NCBI GenBank assembly: GCA_049890215.1
Contig: JBMHBX010000026.1
Location: 1-63,722 of the forward strand
Reading direction: 5' to 3'
Source: UBA685 sp049890215
GTDB lineage: Bacteria; Pseudomonadota; Alphaproteobacteria; Puniceispirillales; Puniceispirillaceae
Length of the DNA stretch: 63,722 nucleotides
In this document: positions 46,406 through 56,171 of the stretch, in pieces
Position numbering within the stretch: position 1 is the first letter of the stretch
Layout: each line of letters opens with the position of its first letter
Position numbers and translations under genes: made by a program
Notes under the pieces: model-generated
What the model saw: the letters and a program-made list of their open reading frames with translations, nothing else
What the model was told of the DNA's origin: nothing
Databases searched by the model: none

Positions 46406-46768
46406 ATGTTACTGATTAACTGTCCTCATTGTGGCGCAAGAGACGAAGCAGAATTTAGCTGCGGAGGCGAGGCGCATATCGCACGTCCTTTGGCAGAAAA
46501 CAGCATAACCGATGCGCAATTTGCAGATTACCTTTTTTATCGTCACAACCCAAAAGGTGTGTTTTTGGAAAGATGGCGTCATGCCTCTGGCTGCCGGAAA
46601 TGGTTTAACGCTGTCAGAGATACTGTGACAGATGAAATTATCGAAATTTATGCCATGGGCGCTTTGCCGAAAACCAAAGCAGGAAAACAAGCCTATGCAG
46701 AGAATTGGCGCCGTGCCTCAGCAGCTGAAAAAGCCGCTGTGCCATCAAAGGCGAAAGGGAAAAAATAA
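46406..46768 (+). CDS. soxD: Sarcosine oxidase delta subunit
   Basis: Small zinc subunit of the heterotetrameric enzyme, structural in role. 120 residues. The zinc ligands C6, C9 (INCPHCG), H59 and C63 (WRHASGC) match exactly the positions known for the family. A basic Ala/Lys-rich tail ends the protein. Its stop overlaps the soxA start by one base (TAATG), so translation is coupled. Confidence 0.97.
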   Translation: MLLINCPHCGARDEAEFSCGGEAHIARPLAENSITDAQFADYLFYRHNPKGVFLERWRHASGCRKWFNAVRDTVTDEIIEIYAMGALPKTKAGKQAYAENWRRASAAEKAAVPSKAKGKK

Positions 46769-49700
46769 TGGGTTTATTTTCCGGAAAAGAGACAATGCGC
46801 AGCCCATCTGTGGGTCGTATCAATCGCAAGAAGTCTGTTAACTTTATCTTTGATGGCAAAAAATTTCAGGGATTCGAAGGTGATACACTTGCCTCTGCCT
46901 TATTGGCCAATAATGTGCATCTTGTTGGCAGGTCTTTCAAATATCACAGGCCGCGCGGGATCATGGCATCTGGATCAGAAGAAGCCAATGCACTTGTCAG
47001 AGTGGGAAGAGGCGCTTATGCAGAGCCGAATCTGCGCGCAACACAAGTTGAAATCTATGAAGGCCTTTATGCTGAAAGCCAAAACCGCTTTCCAAGCCTG
47101 AAGGTCGATGTTGGGGCCGTGAACTCTTTGTTATCACGCTTTTTCCCGGCAGGCTTTTATTATAAAACATTCATGTGGCCTGCCTCCATGTGGATGAGTT
47201 ATGAGCATGTCATCAGACAAGCTGCCGGGCTTGGGCGGGTTGCAGATGACCATAATGATCCTGACCGCTATGAGCATAAACATGCGCATTGCGAAGTTTT
47301 GGTTGCAGGTGGCGGCGCTGCCGGCCTTGTCGCTGCCAAACAAGCAGCCATGTCAGGCGCACGTGTCATACTAGCAGATGAGCAGAATGAATTTGGCGGC
47401 TGGTTGCTTGGTGAATCAGATACAATGGTGGATGATAAGCCAGCTGATAGCTGGATTGCGCACATTGTCTCTGAGCTCCAAGAGATGGATAATGTCACCT
47501 TACTGCCAAGGACCACTGTCTTTGGCTATGGGGATCATAATTTCATCACCTTATGTGAGCGTGTCACAGATCACCTTGGCACACGTCCTGCCCATTTACC
47601 AAGACAGAGGCTGTGGAAAGTCAGAGCAACTGAGGTGATTTTGGCAACAGGCGCCCATGAAAGACCACTTGTTTTTTCAGGCAATGATTTTCCTGGTGTC
47701 ATGTTGGCAGGGGCTGCGCGCATATATGCAAATCGCTATGGCGCTCTGCCCGGCAGACGCGTCATTATTACAACCAATAATGATGATGCATATCGCACAG
47801 CGATTGCTTTGCAAAAGCTGGGTGTCATGATAAGAGCCATTGCGGATATCAGACCAAATCCAAAAGGCGCTCTTGTAAAAGCGGTGCGTGATTCAGGCGT
47901 AGAAATACTGGCAGGCCATGCGGTGACATCTGCAACAGGTACGCTTCGTGTAGGCCATGTTACAATCAACCCTGTCAATGAAGATGCAAGCGAAGTAACT
48001 GGCGAAGCCATGCATTTTGATTGTGATTTGCTTCTGATGTCAGGCGGTTTATCACCCGCGGTGCATTTACACTCGCAAGCAAGAGGCAAGCTTCGTTGGG
48101 ATGAGATAAGCTTATGTTTCCGCCCGTCTGTAGCCGTAGAAGCTGAGCAATCAGTCGGCGCTGCTAATGGTACATTTGATACAAATAAAGCACTGGCGGA
48201 AGGTGCAAAGGCAGCATTGAAAGCGCTTAACAGGCAAGGATTATCTGCTGATGCGCTTGACGCACCAGAGGCAGTGACACCAAAGCAATCCTTTGCACCT
48301 GTTGCTGCCTGGAAAATTGCCAATGGTCTGCCTGCAGGACAGGGTGATAAAGCCTTTGTTGATTTTCAAAATGATGTGACAGGCTCTGATATTCAGCTTG
48401 CCACAAGAGAAGGGTATCATTCAGTTGAGCATGTCAAACGCTACACCACAACTGGTATGGCAACTGATCAGGGTAAAACATCCAATATTAATGCCTTAGG
48501 TATTTTGGCAGATCAGCTGCAAAATGAAATTCCCAAGGTTGGCACAACAACCTTCCGCCTGCCTTACACACCAACAAGTATTGGTGCGATTGCAGGTCGT
48601 GATATAAAGGGGCTGTTTGATCCTGTGCGCCGCACAAGAATGGATAGCTGGCACCAACAGGCAGGCGCTGAATTTGAACATGTCGGCCAATGGATGCGTG
48701 CCTGGTATTACCCGCAATCAGGCGAGACCATGGAGCAGGCAGTCAATCGTGAAGTGGTCGCTGCACGCAAGACAGCTGGCCTTCTTGATGCCTCAACCTT
48801 GGGTAAAATTGATATCAGGGGCAAAGATGCTGCTGAATTTTTGAACCGGGTTTATACCAATGCTTGGCTGAAGCTTGGCATAGGCAAGTGCCGCTACGGC
48901 TTAATGCTCAAAGATGATGGCATGGTGATGGATGATGGTGTGACAACGCGCCTTGGCGAAAACCATTTCCATATGACAACCACCACAGGCGGCGCTGCCG
49001 GTGTTCTGGACTGGCTTGAAGAATGGCACCAGACAGAATGGCCGGAACTTGATGTCTATATGACCTCTGTGACAGAACAATGGTCTGTGGCAACACTTTC
49101 CGGGCCATTAGCACGCAAGATTCTGGCTGCGGCGGATTGTGATATTGATTTATCAGATGCCTCTTTCCCGTTTATGAGCATGCAAGAAGGGCATGTATCA
49201 GGTATTCCGGCGCGCATTTTCCGGATTTCATTCACCGGTGAGTTATCTTATGAGATTAATGTGCCGGCACGTTATGGTCTTGCCTTATGGAACGCGCTTA
49301 TCAAAGCAGGTGAGCCTTTTGATATCACACCCTATGGGACAGAAGCGATGCATGTTCTGCGTGCAGAAAAAGGCTTTATCATTGTGGGACAAGAAACAGA
49401 TGGCACAGTGACATCTACTGACCTTGGCATGCAGTGGATTGTCTCTGACAAAAAACCAGACTTCATCGGCAAGCGCGCTTTGGCACGCAAATCAATGGCG
49501 TCATCAGATCGCAAACAACTGGTTGGTCTTGTCACAAAAGATCCAAAACAGGTGATCCCAGAAGGGGCACATGCGGTCCTTGACCCAAATGAGCCGGCAC
49601 CAATGACAATGTTAGGTCAGGTGACATCATCTTATTGGTCTCCGAACCTGAATAAATCAATTGCGATGGCCTTGTTGAAAAATGGTCGCGCCTTGAAAGG

Positions 49701-49812
49701 TCAGACTGTCTATTTCCCTATGCTTGACGGGCAGGCACCGATAGAGGCCACCATCACAGATACCGTATTTTATGACCCAAAAGGAGAGCGTATCAATGGC
49801 GAGCCAATCTAA
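46768..49812 (+). CDS. soxA: Sarcosine oxidase alpha subunit
   Basis: Large subunit of 1014 residues. An N-terminal 2Fe-2S-ferredoxin-like fold without cluster (about 20-105), an NAD-binding Rossmann domain (VLVAGGGAAGLVAAKQAA near 174) and a C-terminal GcvT/aminomethyltransferase-like folate domain (about 610-1010, with the FRISFTGELSYEINVP signature). The folate domain traps the methyl group as 5,10-methylene-THF. The 3' end overlaps soxG by 17 bases. Confidence 0.97.
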   Translation: MGLFSGKETMRSPSVGRINRKKSVNFIFDGKKFQGFEGDTLASALLANNVHLVGRSFKYHRPRGIMASGSEEANALVRVGRGAYAEPNLRATQVEIYEGLYAESQNRFPSLKVDVGAVNSLLSRFFPAGFYYKTFMWPASMWMSYEHVIRQAAGLGRVADDHNDPDRYEHKHAHCEVLVAGGGAAGLVAAKQAAMSGARVILADEQNEFGGWLLGESDTMVDDKPADSWIAHIVSELQEMDNVTLLPRTTVFGYGDHNFITLCERVTDHLGTRPAHLPRQRLWKVRATEVILATGAHERPLVFSGNDFPGVMLAGAARIYANRYGALPGRRVIITTNNDDAYRTAIALQKLGVMIRAIADIRPNPKGALVKAVRDSGVEILAGHAVTSATGTLRVGHVTINPVNEDASEVTGEAMHFDCDLLLMSGGLSPAVHLHSQARGKLRWDEISLCFRPSVAVEAEQSVGAANGTFDTNKALAEGAKAALKALNRQGLSADALDAPEAVTPKQSFAPVAAWKIANGLPAGQGDKAFVDFQNDVTGSDIQLATREGYHSVEHVKRYTTTGMATDQGKTSNINALGILADQLQNEIPKVGTTTFRLPYTPTSIGAIAGRDIKGLFDPVRRTRMDSWHQQAGAEFEHVGQWMRAWYYPQSGETMEQAVNREVVAARKTAGLLDASTLGKIDIRGKDAAEFLNRVYTNAWLKLGIGKCRYGLMLKDDGMVMDDGVTTRLGENHFHMTTTTGGAAGVLDWLEEWHQTEWPELDVYMTSVTEQWSVATLSGPLARKILAAADCDIDLSDASFPFMSMQEGHVSGIPARIFRISFTGELSYEINVPARYGLALWNALIKAGEPFDITPYGTEAMHVLRAEKGFIIVGQETDGTVTSTDLGMQWIVSDKKPDFIGKRALARKSMASSDRKQLVGLVTKDPKQVIPEGAHAVLDPNEPAPMTMLGQVTSSYWSPNLNKSIAMALLKNGRALKGQTVYFPMLDGQAPIEATITDTVFYDPKGERINGEPI

Positions 49813-50416
49813 GATGACGACCATGTCAACGATACAAGGTCATAGCGCCTTTTTTGGCCTCAAAGCCGACCATCAGGCAGCGCCGGATGGCGGCCCTGTT
49901 GGCCTGACCATCAAAGAGATGACCCATCAGGGCAAAATCAATATCAGATGCGGCAAATCATTTCACAAGAAATTGTCAAAGATCACAGGTATTGAAACAG
50001 ACCTTGGCAATAATCGCTGTGCGTCAACAAAAAGCCGTCATGCCCTCTGGCTTAGCCCGGATGAGGTGTTATTGCTTACTGAAGCAGGTGCAGAACAAGC
50101 ACTTGCAAAGCAAATTCAGGATTCAGCAGGTAATCTGAGCGTGGCTGTGAATGATATCACAGATGCGCTGACAAGCTTGCATTTATCAGGACATGCGCTA
50201 AGAGATGTATTGGCCAAAGGCTGCCCGCTTGATCTGCATAAAGATCATTTTAAGCAAGGTGATTGTGCGCAATCCACTTTGTCTCATGCCGGCGTGACGT
50301 TATGCGCTGTCGGGGCTGAGGAAATGATTGTGATTTGCCGGACAAGCTTTACAGATTATGTTGTATCATATCTGTGCGATGCCGCTCTTGAATATGGTTA
50401 TGATCTGAAAATCTAA
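49796..50416 (+). CDS. soxG: Sarcosine oxidase gamma subunit
   Basis: Fourth subunit; GcvT-like fold that packs against the alpha folate domain. 206 residues from ATG 49796, which has AGGAG eight bases upstream inside the soxA end; an ATG at 49772 lacks such a site. Typical motifs are LWLSPDEVLLLT, the DITDALTSLHLSG stretch and RTSFTDYVVSYL. Last gene of the operon, followed by a strong terminator. Confidence 0.93.
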   Translation: MASQSKMTTMSTIQGHSAFFGLKADHQAAPDGGPVGLTIKEMTHQGKINIRCGKSFHKKLSKITGIETDLGNNRCASTKSRHALWLSPDEVLLLTEAGAEQALAKQIQDSAGNLSVAVNDITDALTSLHLSGHALRDVLAKGCPLDLHKDHFKQGDCAQSTLSHAGVTLCAVGAEEMIVICRTSFTDYVVSYLCDAALEYGYDLKI

Positions 50417-50436
50417 CCATGCAGTTATAAAATGGC

Positions 50437-50475
50437 AAAAGGGGCTGACAGTGATAATCTGTCAGCCCCTTTTTT
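50437..50475. terminator. Bidirectional terminator between sox and MttB/DMGDH operons
   Basis: A 15-bp perfect stem: AAAAGGGGCTGACAG (50437-50451) and CTGTCAGCCCCTTTT (50459-50473), loop TGATAAT, T run to 50475. The two convergent methyl-catabolism operons both end on it. Confidence 0.94.
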
Positions 50476-50494
50476 GTTATTAACAAAATATCTT

Positions 50495-52045
50495 TTAGAA
50501 TTCACTATCAGGCAGAGCCTCTTTGCGCTTGGCAATAAAGGCTTGTAATGCCTCATCAATACCCTCATCAAGATGCGGCGCTTCATAACTAGCCAGCATT
50601 TCTTTGGCTCTTGTGCGCGCACGTTCATGCGATTCAACATAACCTTCAGAAGACCACTGCTCAAAAGTGGTATTATCTGCTAGAGATGAGCGCCAGAAAG
50701 CTGATTCAAAATTTGCCTGCGTATGAGATGATCCTAAGAAATGCTGACCTGGTCCTGTCTCACGAAGCGCATCCATCGCCTGACCATTATCAGAGACATC
50801 AATGCCATCTACCAAAGCCTGCATCATCGTCAGTTGATCAGCATCCAGAAGCAATTTTGCATAATCAGATACAAGACCACCTTCCATCCAGCCTGCTGAG
50901 TGAAGTGCAAAATTCACACCACCCAATACGGTCGGCACAATGGTATGCGCTGATTCATAGGCAGCTTGTGCATCAGCGGTCTTTGATCCTGTGAGTGAGC
51001 CGCCTGAGCGGAAAGGAACACCGAGGCGGCGCGCCAATTTAGCACACCCATATAAGACTTTTGCCGGCTCTGGCGTGCCAAAGGTCGGCGCACCGGTCTG
51101 CATGGATATAGAGCTTGCAAAGCTGCCAAAAATCACCGGCGCGCCGGGATTGACCGCTTGTGTGAATGCAATGCCACTCATAGCTTCTGCCAATGTTTGC
51201 GCCAATGTGCCTGCCACGGATACAGGCGACATGGCACCTGCCAAAATAAAGGGTGACAACGCCACTGCCTGATTATTTCTGGCATAGACTTTGAGCGCAC
51301 CTAACATGGTATCATCCCATGTCATAGGTGAATTCGCATTGATAAGAGAGGTCGCAATTGTGTTTTGCGCCACAAAGTCTTCACCAAACAGAATTTTGGC
51401 CATATCCACTGTATCTTGCGCTCTTGACGGCGCTGTTACAGAGCCCATAAAGGGCTTGTCTGAATAGCGCATATGTGCGTAAACCATGTCCAGGTGACGT
51501 TTGGTAATTGGCACATCAACAGGCTCACAAACTGTGCCGCCTGAATGATGAAGACCAGGCAACATATAGACAAGCTTAACGATATTCTGGAAATCTTCTA
51601 ATTCAGCGTAACGGCGCTCATTATTCAGATCGCGCACAAAAGGCGGGCCATAAACTGGCGCGAAGACTGTTTTATTACCACCTATCTCGACTGAACGGGC
51701 CGGATTGCGGGCCTGTTGCGTGAAATGAGACGGCGCTGTTTCACATAATTTGCGGGCAAGACCACGCGGGAAATGGACACGCTCACCTTTGACATCACAG
51801 CCAACATCCTTGAGGATTGTCAAAGCTTCTGCATCATCTCTGAAATCAATGCCAATCTCTTCTAAGATGGTTTCTGCATTATTTTCAATAATTTCAGCTG
51901 CCTCATCTGTCAGAATATCCACAGGCGGAATGTGACGTGTGATAAAGGGCGCAGCGTTTGCGGCATCACTGCCACCACGCAGTTGGCGTCTGGCATCACG
52001 GCCACCGCCACGGCGGCTACGTCTTTCTTGTGATTGTTCACTCAT
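50495..52045 (-). CDS. MttB-family methyltransferase, non-pyrrolysine (COG5598)
   Basis: 516-residue TIM-barrel protein of the trimethylamine:corrinoid methyltransferase family. It reads through with no in-frame UAG, so it is a non-pyrrolysine member, the group that includes the glycine-betaine demethylase MtgB of Desulfitobacterium. The first 34 residues are Arg/Gly-rich and likely disordered. It begins 28 bases after the dimethylglycine dehydrogenase stop, behind AAGGAT. A substrate one methyl above dimethylglycine (glycine betaine) is the natural guess. No corrinoid protein or reactivase is in the window. Family sure, substrate inferred. Confidence 0.9.
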   Translation of the reverse strand: MSEQSQERRSRRGGGRDARRQLRGGSDAANAAPFITRHIPPVDILTDEAAEIIENNAETILEEIGIDFRDDAEALTILKDVGCDVKGERVHFPRGLARKLCETAPSHFTQQARNPARSVEIGGNKTVFAPVYGPPFVRDLNNERRYAELEDFQNIVKLVYMLPGLHHSGGTVCEPVDVPITKRHLDMVYAHMRYSDKPFMGSVTAPSRAQDTVDMAKILFGEDFVAQNTIATSLINANSPMTWDDTMLGALKVYARNNQAVALSPFILAGAMSPVSVAGTLAQTLAEAMSGIAFTQAVNPGAPVIFGSFASSISMQTGAPTFGTPEPAKVLYGCAKLARRLGVPFRSGGSLTGSKTADAQAAYESAHTIVPTVLGGVNFALHSAGWMEGGLVSDYAKLLLDADQLTMMQALVDGIDVSDNGQAMDALRETGPGQHFLGSSHTQANFESAFWRSSLADNTTFEQWSSEGYVESHERARTRAKEMLASYEAPHLDEGIDEALQAFIAKRKEALPDSEF

Positions 52046-52073
52046 GATATTATCCTTATCTGCTGCTCAGATG

Positions 52074-54512
52074 TTATGCGCGCAAATGTGTGTTTTGCGG
52101 ATCAAACGGGCTTTCTTCGACAATTTCGGCCTTGTAAGATTTGCCAAGGATATCAATGTCAAACATGTTCCCAATCTCTGCCAATTCTGGCTGAACCATC
52201 GCAAGCGCAATCGAATAGCCAAGACGGAACCCATAGCCACCTGAGGTGCAACGCCCAACCAATTTACCATCTTGATAAATAGGGTTACCACCAATGGCAT
52301 CTGCATCTGTTGTGTCATGCACCCGCAAGGTAACAAAAGCGTTATCTGCCCCTCTTTCTTCCCAGGCAGCCAAGCCATCACGGCCGATAAAATCGCCGTT
52401 TTTCTTGGCACTGACAAAACGGTGCAATCCTGATTCATAAGCCGAATATTCAATCGACATTTCAGTGCCAACCAGACGATATGATTTTTCAAGCCGCATT
52501 GCATCCATTGCACGAATACCAAATGGCTTAATACCCAAATCGGCACCTGCTTTGAATAAGGCATCAAAAATATGATTTTGATATTCAATCGGATGATGTA
52601 ATTCCCATCCTAATTCACCAACGAAATTGACACGCGCTGCAATAGCCGGCGCTAAATGCACGTCAATCTTCTTCGCAGATAACCACGGGAACGCTTCATT
52701 TGACAGATCAGTCTTTGTTAAGCGTTCAAGCAATTGACGCGACTTTGGCCCTGCCAGAACAAGCACACCCATAGAATTTGTCAAATCAGTAAAGGTCACT
52801 GACCTGTCTGTTGGCATATGTTTTTTGATCCAGTCATGATCAAGTCGCTGAGCGGCGCCTGCTGAGACCAGATAAAAACTATCAGATGATTCACGCATGA
52901 TGGTGAATTCTGAATGCACCCCGCCGCGTGGTGCAAGCGCATGTGCCAATGTCACACGGCCCACCTTTGAAGGCAATTTATTGGCTGTCAGATACTCAAG
53001 GAACGCTTCAGCGCCCGGGCCTTCAATACGCGCCTTAGCAAAAGCAGACATATCAAGGACACCCACATTTTCAGCCACATTTTTGACTTCATTGCCAACA
53101 TGTTCAAACCAGTTGGAACGGCGGAAAGACCAGTGATCTTCTTGTGGCACGCCATCTGGTGCAAACCAGTTTGCACGCTCCCATCCGAATTTCTGACCAA
53201 AAACGGCGCCCATATCTTTGAGACGATCATAACAAGGGGCGGTGCGCAACGGACGCGCTGCCTCGCGTTCTTCATCCGGATAATGGATTGTGAACACATT
53301 GGCATAGGCTTCTTCATTCTTTTCTTTCAAAAAGCTTTTGGTTGCATAGCTGCCAAAGCGGCGCGGATCGACACCATTCATATCAATTGTTGGCTCACCT
53401 TCGACTATCCATTCAGCCAATTGCCACCCGGCGCCACCTGTGGCGGTGATGCCAAAGCTGTGACCTTCATTCAGCCAGAAATTAGGCAAATCCCAGGCAG
53501 GACCAATAATCGGGCTTCCATCCGGTGTGTAAGCAATCGCGCCATTATAGACTTTTTTCACACCCACCTCTGCAAAAGCAGGCACACGTGCAATGGCAGA
53601 TTCAATATGCGGCATCAGACGTTCCAGATCTTCCTGGAACAGCTCATACTCGCTATCATCATCAGGGCCGTCAAAATAACAAACAGGCGCTCCCACTTCA
53701 TAGGGGCCAAGAATCAGACCGCCATTTTCTTCACGCATATACCAGCTGCCGTCAGATTCGCGTAAAACGCCCATCTCTGGCAGGCCTTTTGCCTGACGCT
53801 CTTGGATTGCCGGATGTGGCTCTGTTACAATATATTGATGTTCTACAGGAATGACTGGGATATCAAGACCAACCATCCGGCCAGTCTGGCGCGCAAAATT
53901 ACCTGTACAAGAGACAACATGCTCACAAGTGATCTCACCTTTATCAGTTGCGATCTTCCACTCACCTGAGGCGGTGCGTGTAATGCCGGTCACTGTGGTA
54001 TTACGATAAATTTCAGCGCCGTTATCACGGGCACCTTTTGCCATTGCCTGCGTCAGGTCAGCTGGCTGAATATAGCCATCATCAGGGTGGCGAATACCGC
54101 CAATCAGCCCATCTTTAACAGCCAAAGGCCAATGTTCAATGATTTCATCCGGGGTGAGAACTTCAACATTCACGCCGATTGTTTCTGCCACACCTTTATA
54201 TTGCATATATTCATCCATGCGATCCTGATTGGTCGCCAAACGAATATTTGAGACGCGCGACAGGCCGGAATGCATGCCTGTCTCTTCCTGCAATCTGCCA
54301 TAAAGCTCAACAGAATATTTATGTATCTGGCCTACCGAATAAGACATATTAAAAAGAGGCAATAGCCCGGCAGCATGCCATGTGGAGCCTGAGGTTAACT
54401 CTTTGCGCTCAATTAGAACGACATCTGACCAGCCTTTTTTTGCCAGATGATACAAAGTGCCGACACCAACCGCGCCGCCCCCTATCACAACAACTCTTGC
54501 GTGAGATTTCAT
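52074..54512 (-). CDS. Dimethylglycine dehydrogenase-like FAD/GcvT oxidoreductase
   Basis: 812-residue flavoprotein. FAD-binding VVIGGGAVGVGTLYHLA (7-23); H46 in GSTWHAAG corresponds to the histidine that binds FAD covalently in mammalian DMGDH. A middle FAO domain is followed by a GcvT-type folate domain (about 430-805, with FVGELGWELHHP). The expected reaction is N,N-dimethylglycine to sarcosine, with methylene-THF formed. Sarcosine dehydrogenase activity is the alternative. First gene of an operon with the MttB homologue; ATG 54512 has GAGGGAAGAG upstream. Confidence 0.92.
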   Translation of the reverse strand: MKSHARVVVIGGGAVGVGTLYHLAKKGWSDVVLIERKELTSGSTWHAAGLLPLFNMSYSVGQIHKYSVELYGRLQEETGMHSGLSRVSNIRLATNQDRMDEYMQYKGVAETIGVNVEVLTPDEIIEHWPLAVKDGLIGGIRHPDDGYIQPADLTQAMAKGARDNGAEIYRNTTVTGITRTASGEWKIATDKGEITCEHVVSCTGNFARQTGRMVGLDIPVIPVEHQYIVTEPHPAIQERQAKGLPEMGVLRESDGSWYMREENGGLILGPYEVGAPVCYFDGPDDDSEYELFQEDLERLMPHIESAIARVPAFAEVGVKKVYNGAIAYTPDGSPIIGPAWDLPNFWLNEGHSFGITATGGAGWQLAEWIVEGEPTIDMNGVDPRRFGSYATKSFLKEKNEEAYANVFTIHYPDEEREAARPLRTAPCYDRLKDMGAVFGQKFGWERANWFAPDGVPQEDHWSFRRSNWFEHVGNEVKNVAENVGVLDMSAFAKARIEGPGAEAFLEYLTANKLPSKVGRVTLAHALAPRGGVHSEFTIMRESSDSFYLVSAGAAQRLDHDWIKKHMPTDRSVTFTDLTNSMGVLVLAGPKSRQLLERLTKTDLSNEAFPWLSAKKIDVHLAPAIAARVNFVGELGWELHHPIEYQNHIFDALFKAGADLGIKPFGIRAMDAMRLEKSYRLVGTEMSIEYSAYESGLHRFVSAKKNGDFIGRDGLAAWEERGADNAFVTLRVHDTTDADAIGGNPIYQDGKLVGRCTSGGYGFRLGYSIALAMVQPELAEIGNMFDIDILGKSYKAEIVEESPFDPQNTHLRA

Positions 54513-54651
54513 AGCTCTTCCCTCTCAAAGATGTGAGTAACACTGTTCCAGATGATAGTGAATCAAATTCGACAAAAACTGCCTTATTCCGACATTCAAT
54601 GCACAAAAATGCGCATGGCGCCAGTAGACACAAAATCTGTGAGGGTAAAGT

Positions 54652-55293
54652 TTATGGGTAAAGGCGCTGAGGTGACCAAATGCCCTTATCATCTTGCGTG
54701 AATTTGAATCTGTCATGCAAACGATAGGCGCCATCTGCCCAAAATTCGATCTCCTGGGGTTTGATGATGAAACCACCCCAATGAGGTGGCCGCATGACCT
54801 TATCAGGATAGGTTTCCTCAATTTGTCTGACACGCTCTGCCAGATCTGCCCGGCGTTCAAGAGGGCGTGACTGTATCGAAGCCCATGCCCCTATTTGTGA
54901 GCCTCTTGGCCGGCTTTGAAAATAGGCATCACTAACATCACTATCTGCCTGAGAGACAGTGCCTGAGACACGCACTTGCCTGCGCAATGATTTCCAGTGC
55001 ATAACAAATGCCGCTTTTCCGCTATGCAGTAATTCCAGACCTTTGCGACCGTCATAATTGGTAAAAAAGACAAAGCCGTCACGAGACCATTGTTTGAGCA
55101 ATACCATGCGCACTGACGGCATGCCATCTGGCGCCACCGAAGCGATTGCCATCGCATCCGGGTCATTAATCTCATGCTCTTTTGCCTGTTCAAACCATTC
55201 ACCAAACAGCTCAAAGGGATCTGCGTCTAAGACATCGCTATGTAGCGGGCTCTGACCACCATATTTATTATCACCAGATGTGTCCTGACTCAT
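54652..55293 (-). CDS. pdxH: Pyridoxamine 5'-phosphate oxidase
   Basis: FMN enzyme that oxidises pyridoxine- or pyridoxamine-5'-phosphate to PLP. 213 residues, normal length. Motifs: VRMVLLKQW, FFTNYDGRKGLEL (FMN phosphate), SLRRQVRVSG, FQSRPRGSQIGAWAS, and the C-terminal EFWADGAYRLHDRFKF and RLYP end. It lies 139 bases upstream of the DMGDH gene on the same strand, but that gap leaves room for a separate promoter. PLP serves two enzymes in this window (desulfurase, aminotransferase). Confidence 0.97.
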   Translation of the reverse strand: MSQDTSGDNKYGGQSPLHSDVLDADPFELFGEWFEQAKEHEINDPDAMAIASVAPDGMPSVRMVLLKQWSRDGFVFFTNYDGRKGLELLHSGKAAFVMHWKSLRRQVRVSGTVSQADSDVSDAYFQSRPRGSQIGAWASIQSRPLERRADLAERVRQIEETYPDKVMRPPHWGGFIIKPQEIEFWADGAYRLHDRFKFTQDDKGIWSPQRLYP

Positions 55294-55444
55294 AACAGCC
55301 TAACTTTCCTCACTATTTGTATCTTGCTACTTCCCAAGGTAACCCCGAAGGTGCGAAAAGCAAGCGTTGGCGCGCTAAATTCCTATCCCTTATATAGCTA
55401 TGATGAAAGCTTTGTGATTTGCGTCTTTTTTTCATGACATAAAT

Positions 55445-55475
55445 TTGCCCTATTTACGCAAAAGAGTTATATAAT
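55445..55475 (+). promoter_or_regulatory. Possible promoter for the glycine-zipper gene
   Basis: A perfect TATAAT (55470-55475) with TTGCCC (55445-55450) upstream at a long 19-base spacing, about 60 bases before the start codon. The -10 is convincing, the -35 less so. Confidence 0.35.
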
Positions 55476-55537
55476 GCATAGGTTTTACCTTTGCGTTTAT
55501 CAGATTTCTGTTTTCGGTCACAAAAGAGGATTATGTT

Positions 55538-56086
55538 ATGAAAAACAAAGCGATTGCAACCATTGCCCTTTTAAGCTGCGCTGTCATGGTGCCGCCTGCC
55601 CTTGCTGAGACAAGAACAGAATCAGTTCTGGGAACTGTGACACGCGTTGATGTGCTGACAAGCAATATTATCCGCAAAACGCCAACTGATGAGCGTGTTT
55701 GTAATGTACAAGATGTACCAGTCTATGAAGAAAAAGGCGGAAGTGGTGATGATATTGGCGGCCTGATTGTAGGCGGCCTGATTGGCTCTGCCATCGGCAA
55801 TAAATTATCTGACCAAAATGGTGCTGGCGCTGCAGGCGCGGTAGCAGGCGCTTTATTAGGCCGCGAAGCTTCCAAGAATAAAGGCGGCAAAGAAATTGTC
55901 GGATATCGCCGTGAAGAAATCTGTCAGGTAAACCGCGTCATCGTGGAAGAAACAGTTGAACGCATTGACGGCTATCGCCTTGAAATCGAAGTGGACAACC
56001 GGATTATCACATTGGAATCAAAGCGCGAATATGAAACAGGCCAGCGCGTAGAAGTCGCCAAGCGCACAACATATGGCCTGAAATAA
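55538..56086 (+). CDS. Exported glycine-zipper 2TM domain protein
   Basis: 182-residue secreted protein. Signal peptide about 1-23, cleavage near ALAE; a glycine-zipper segment with GGLIVGGLIGSAIGNKL and AGAAGAVAGALLG (about 74-108) resembles the SlyB/Pcp outer-membrane family. No lipobox cysteine is seen, so it is not an obvious lipoprotein. The C-terminal half is rich in charged residues. Function unknown; probably envelope integrity. Stands alone ahead of fabI (85-base gap). Confidence 0.85.
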   Translation: MKNKAIATIALLSCAVMVPPALAETRTESVLGTVTRVDVLTSNIIRKTPTDERVCNVQDVPVYEEKGGSGDDIGGLIVGGLIGSAIGNKLSDQNGAGAAGAVAGALLGREASKNKGGKEIVGYRREEICQVNRVIVEETVERIDGYRLEIEVDNRIITLESKREYETGQRVEVAKRTTYGLK

Positions 56087-56171
56087 GCACGATTTTACAA
56101 TTCGAAGTGTAAGCGGGTAAACATTAAAAGCGGGCCCACACTGGCAACGCGCATGATTAAAGGTAGATATA

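Noticed and set aside
53100..53765. 221-codon plus-strand open frame
   Set aside because: It is antisense to the dimethylglycine dehydrogenase gene, has no recognisable domain, and its composition is that of a shadow of a biased codon pattern.
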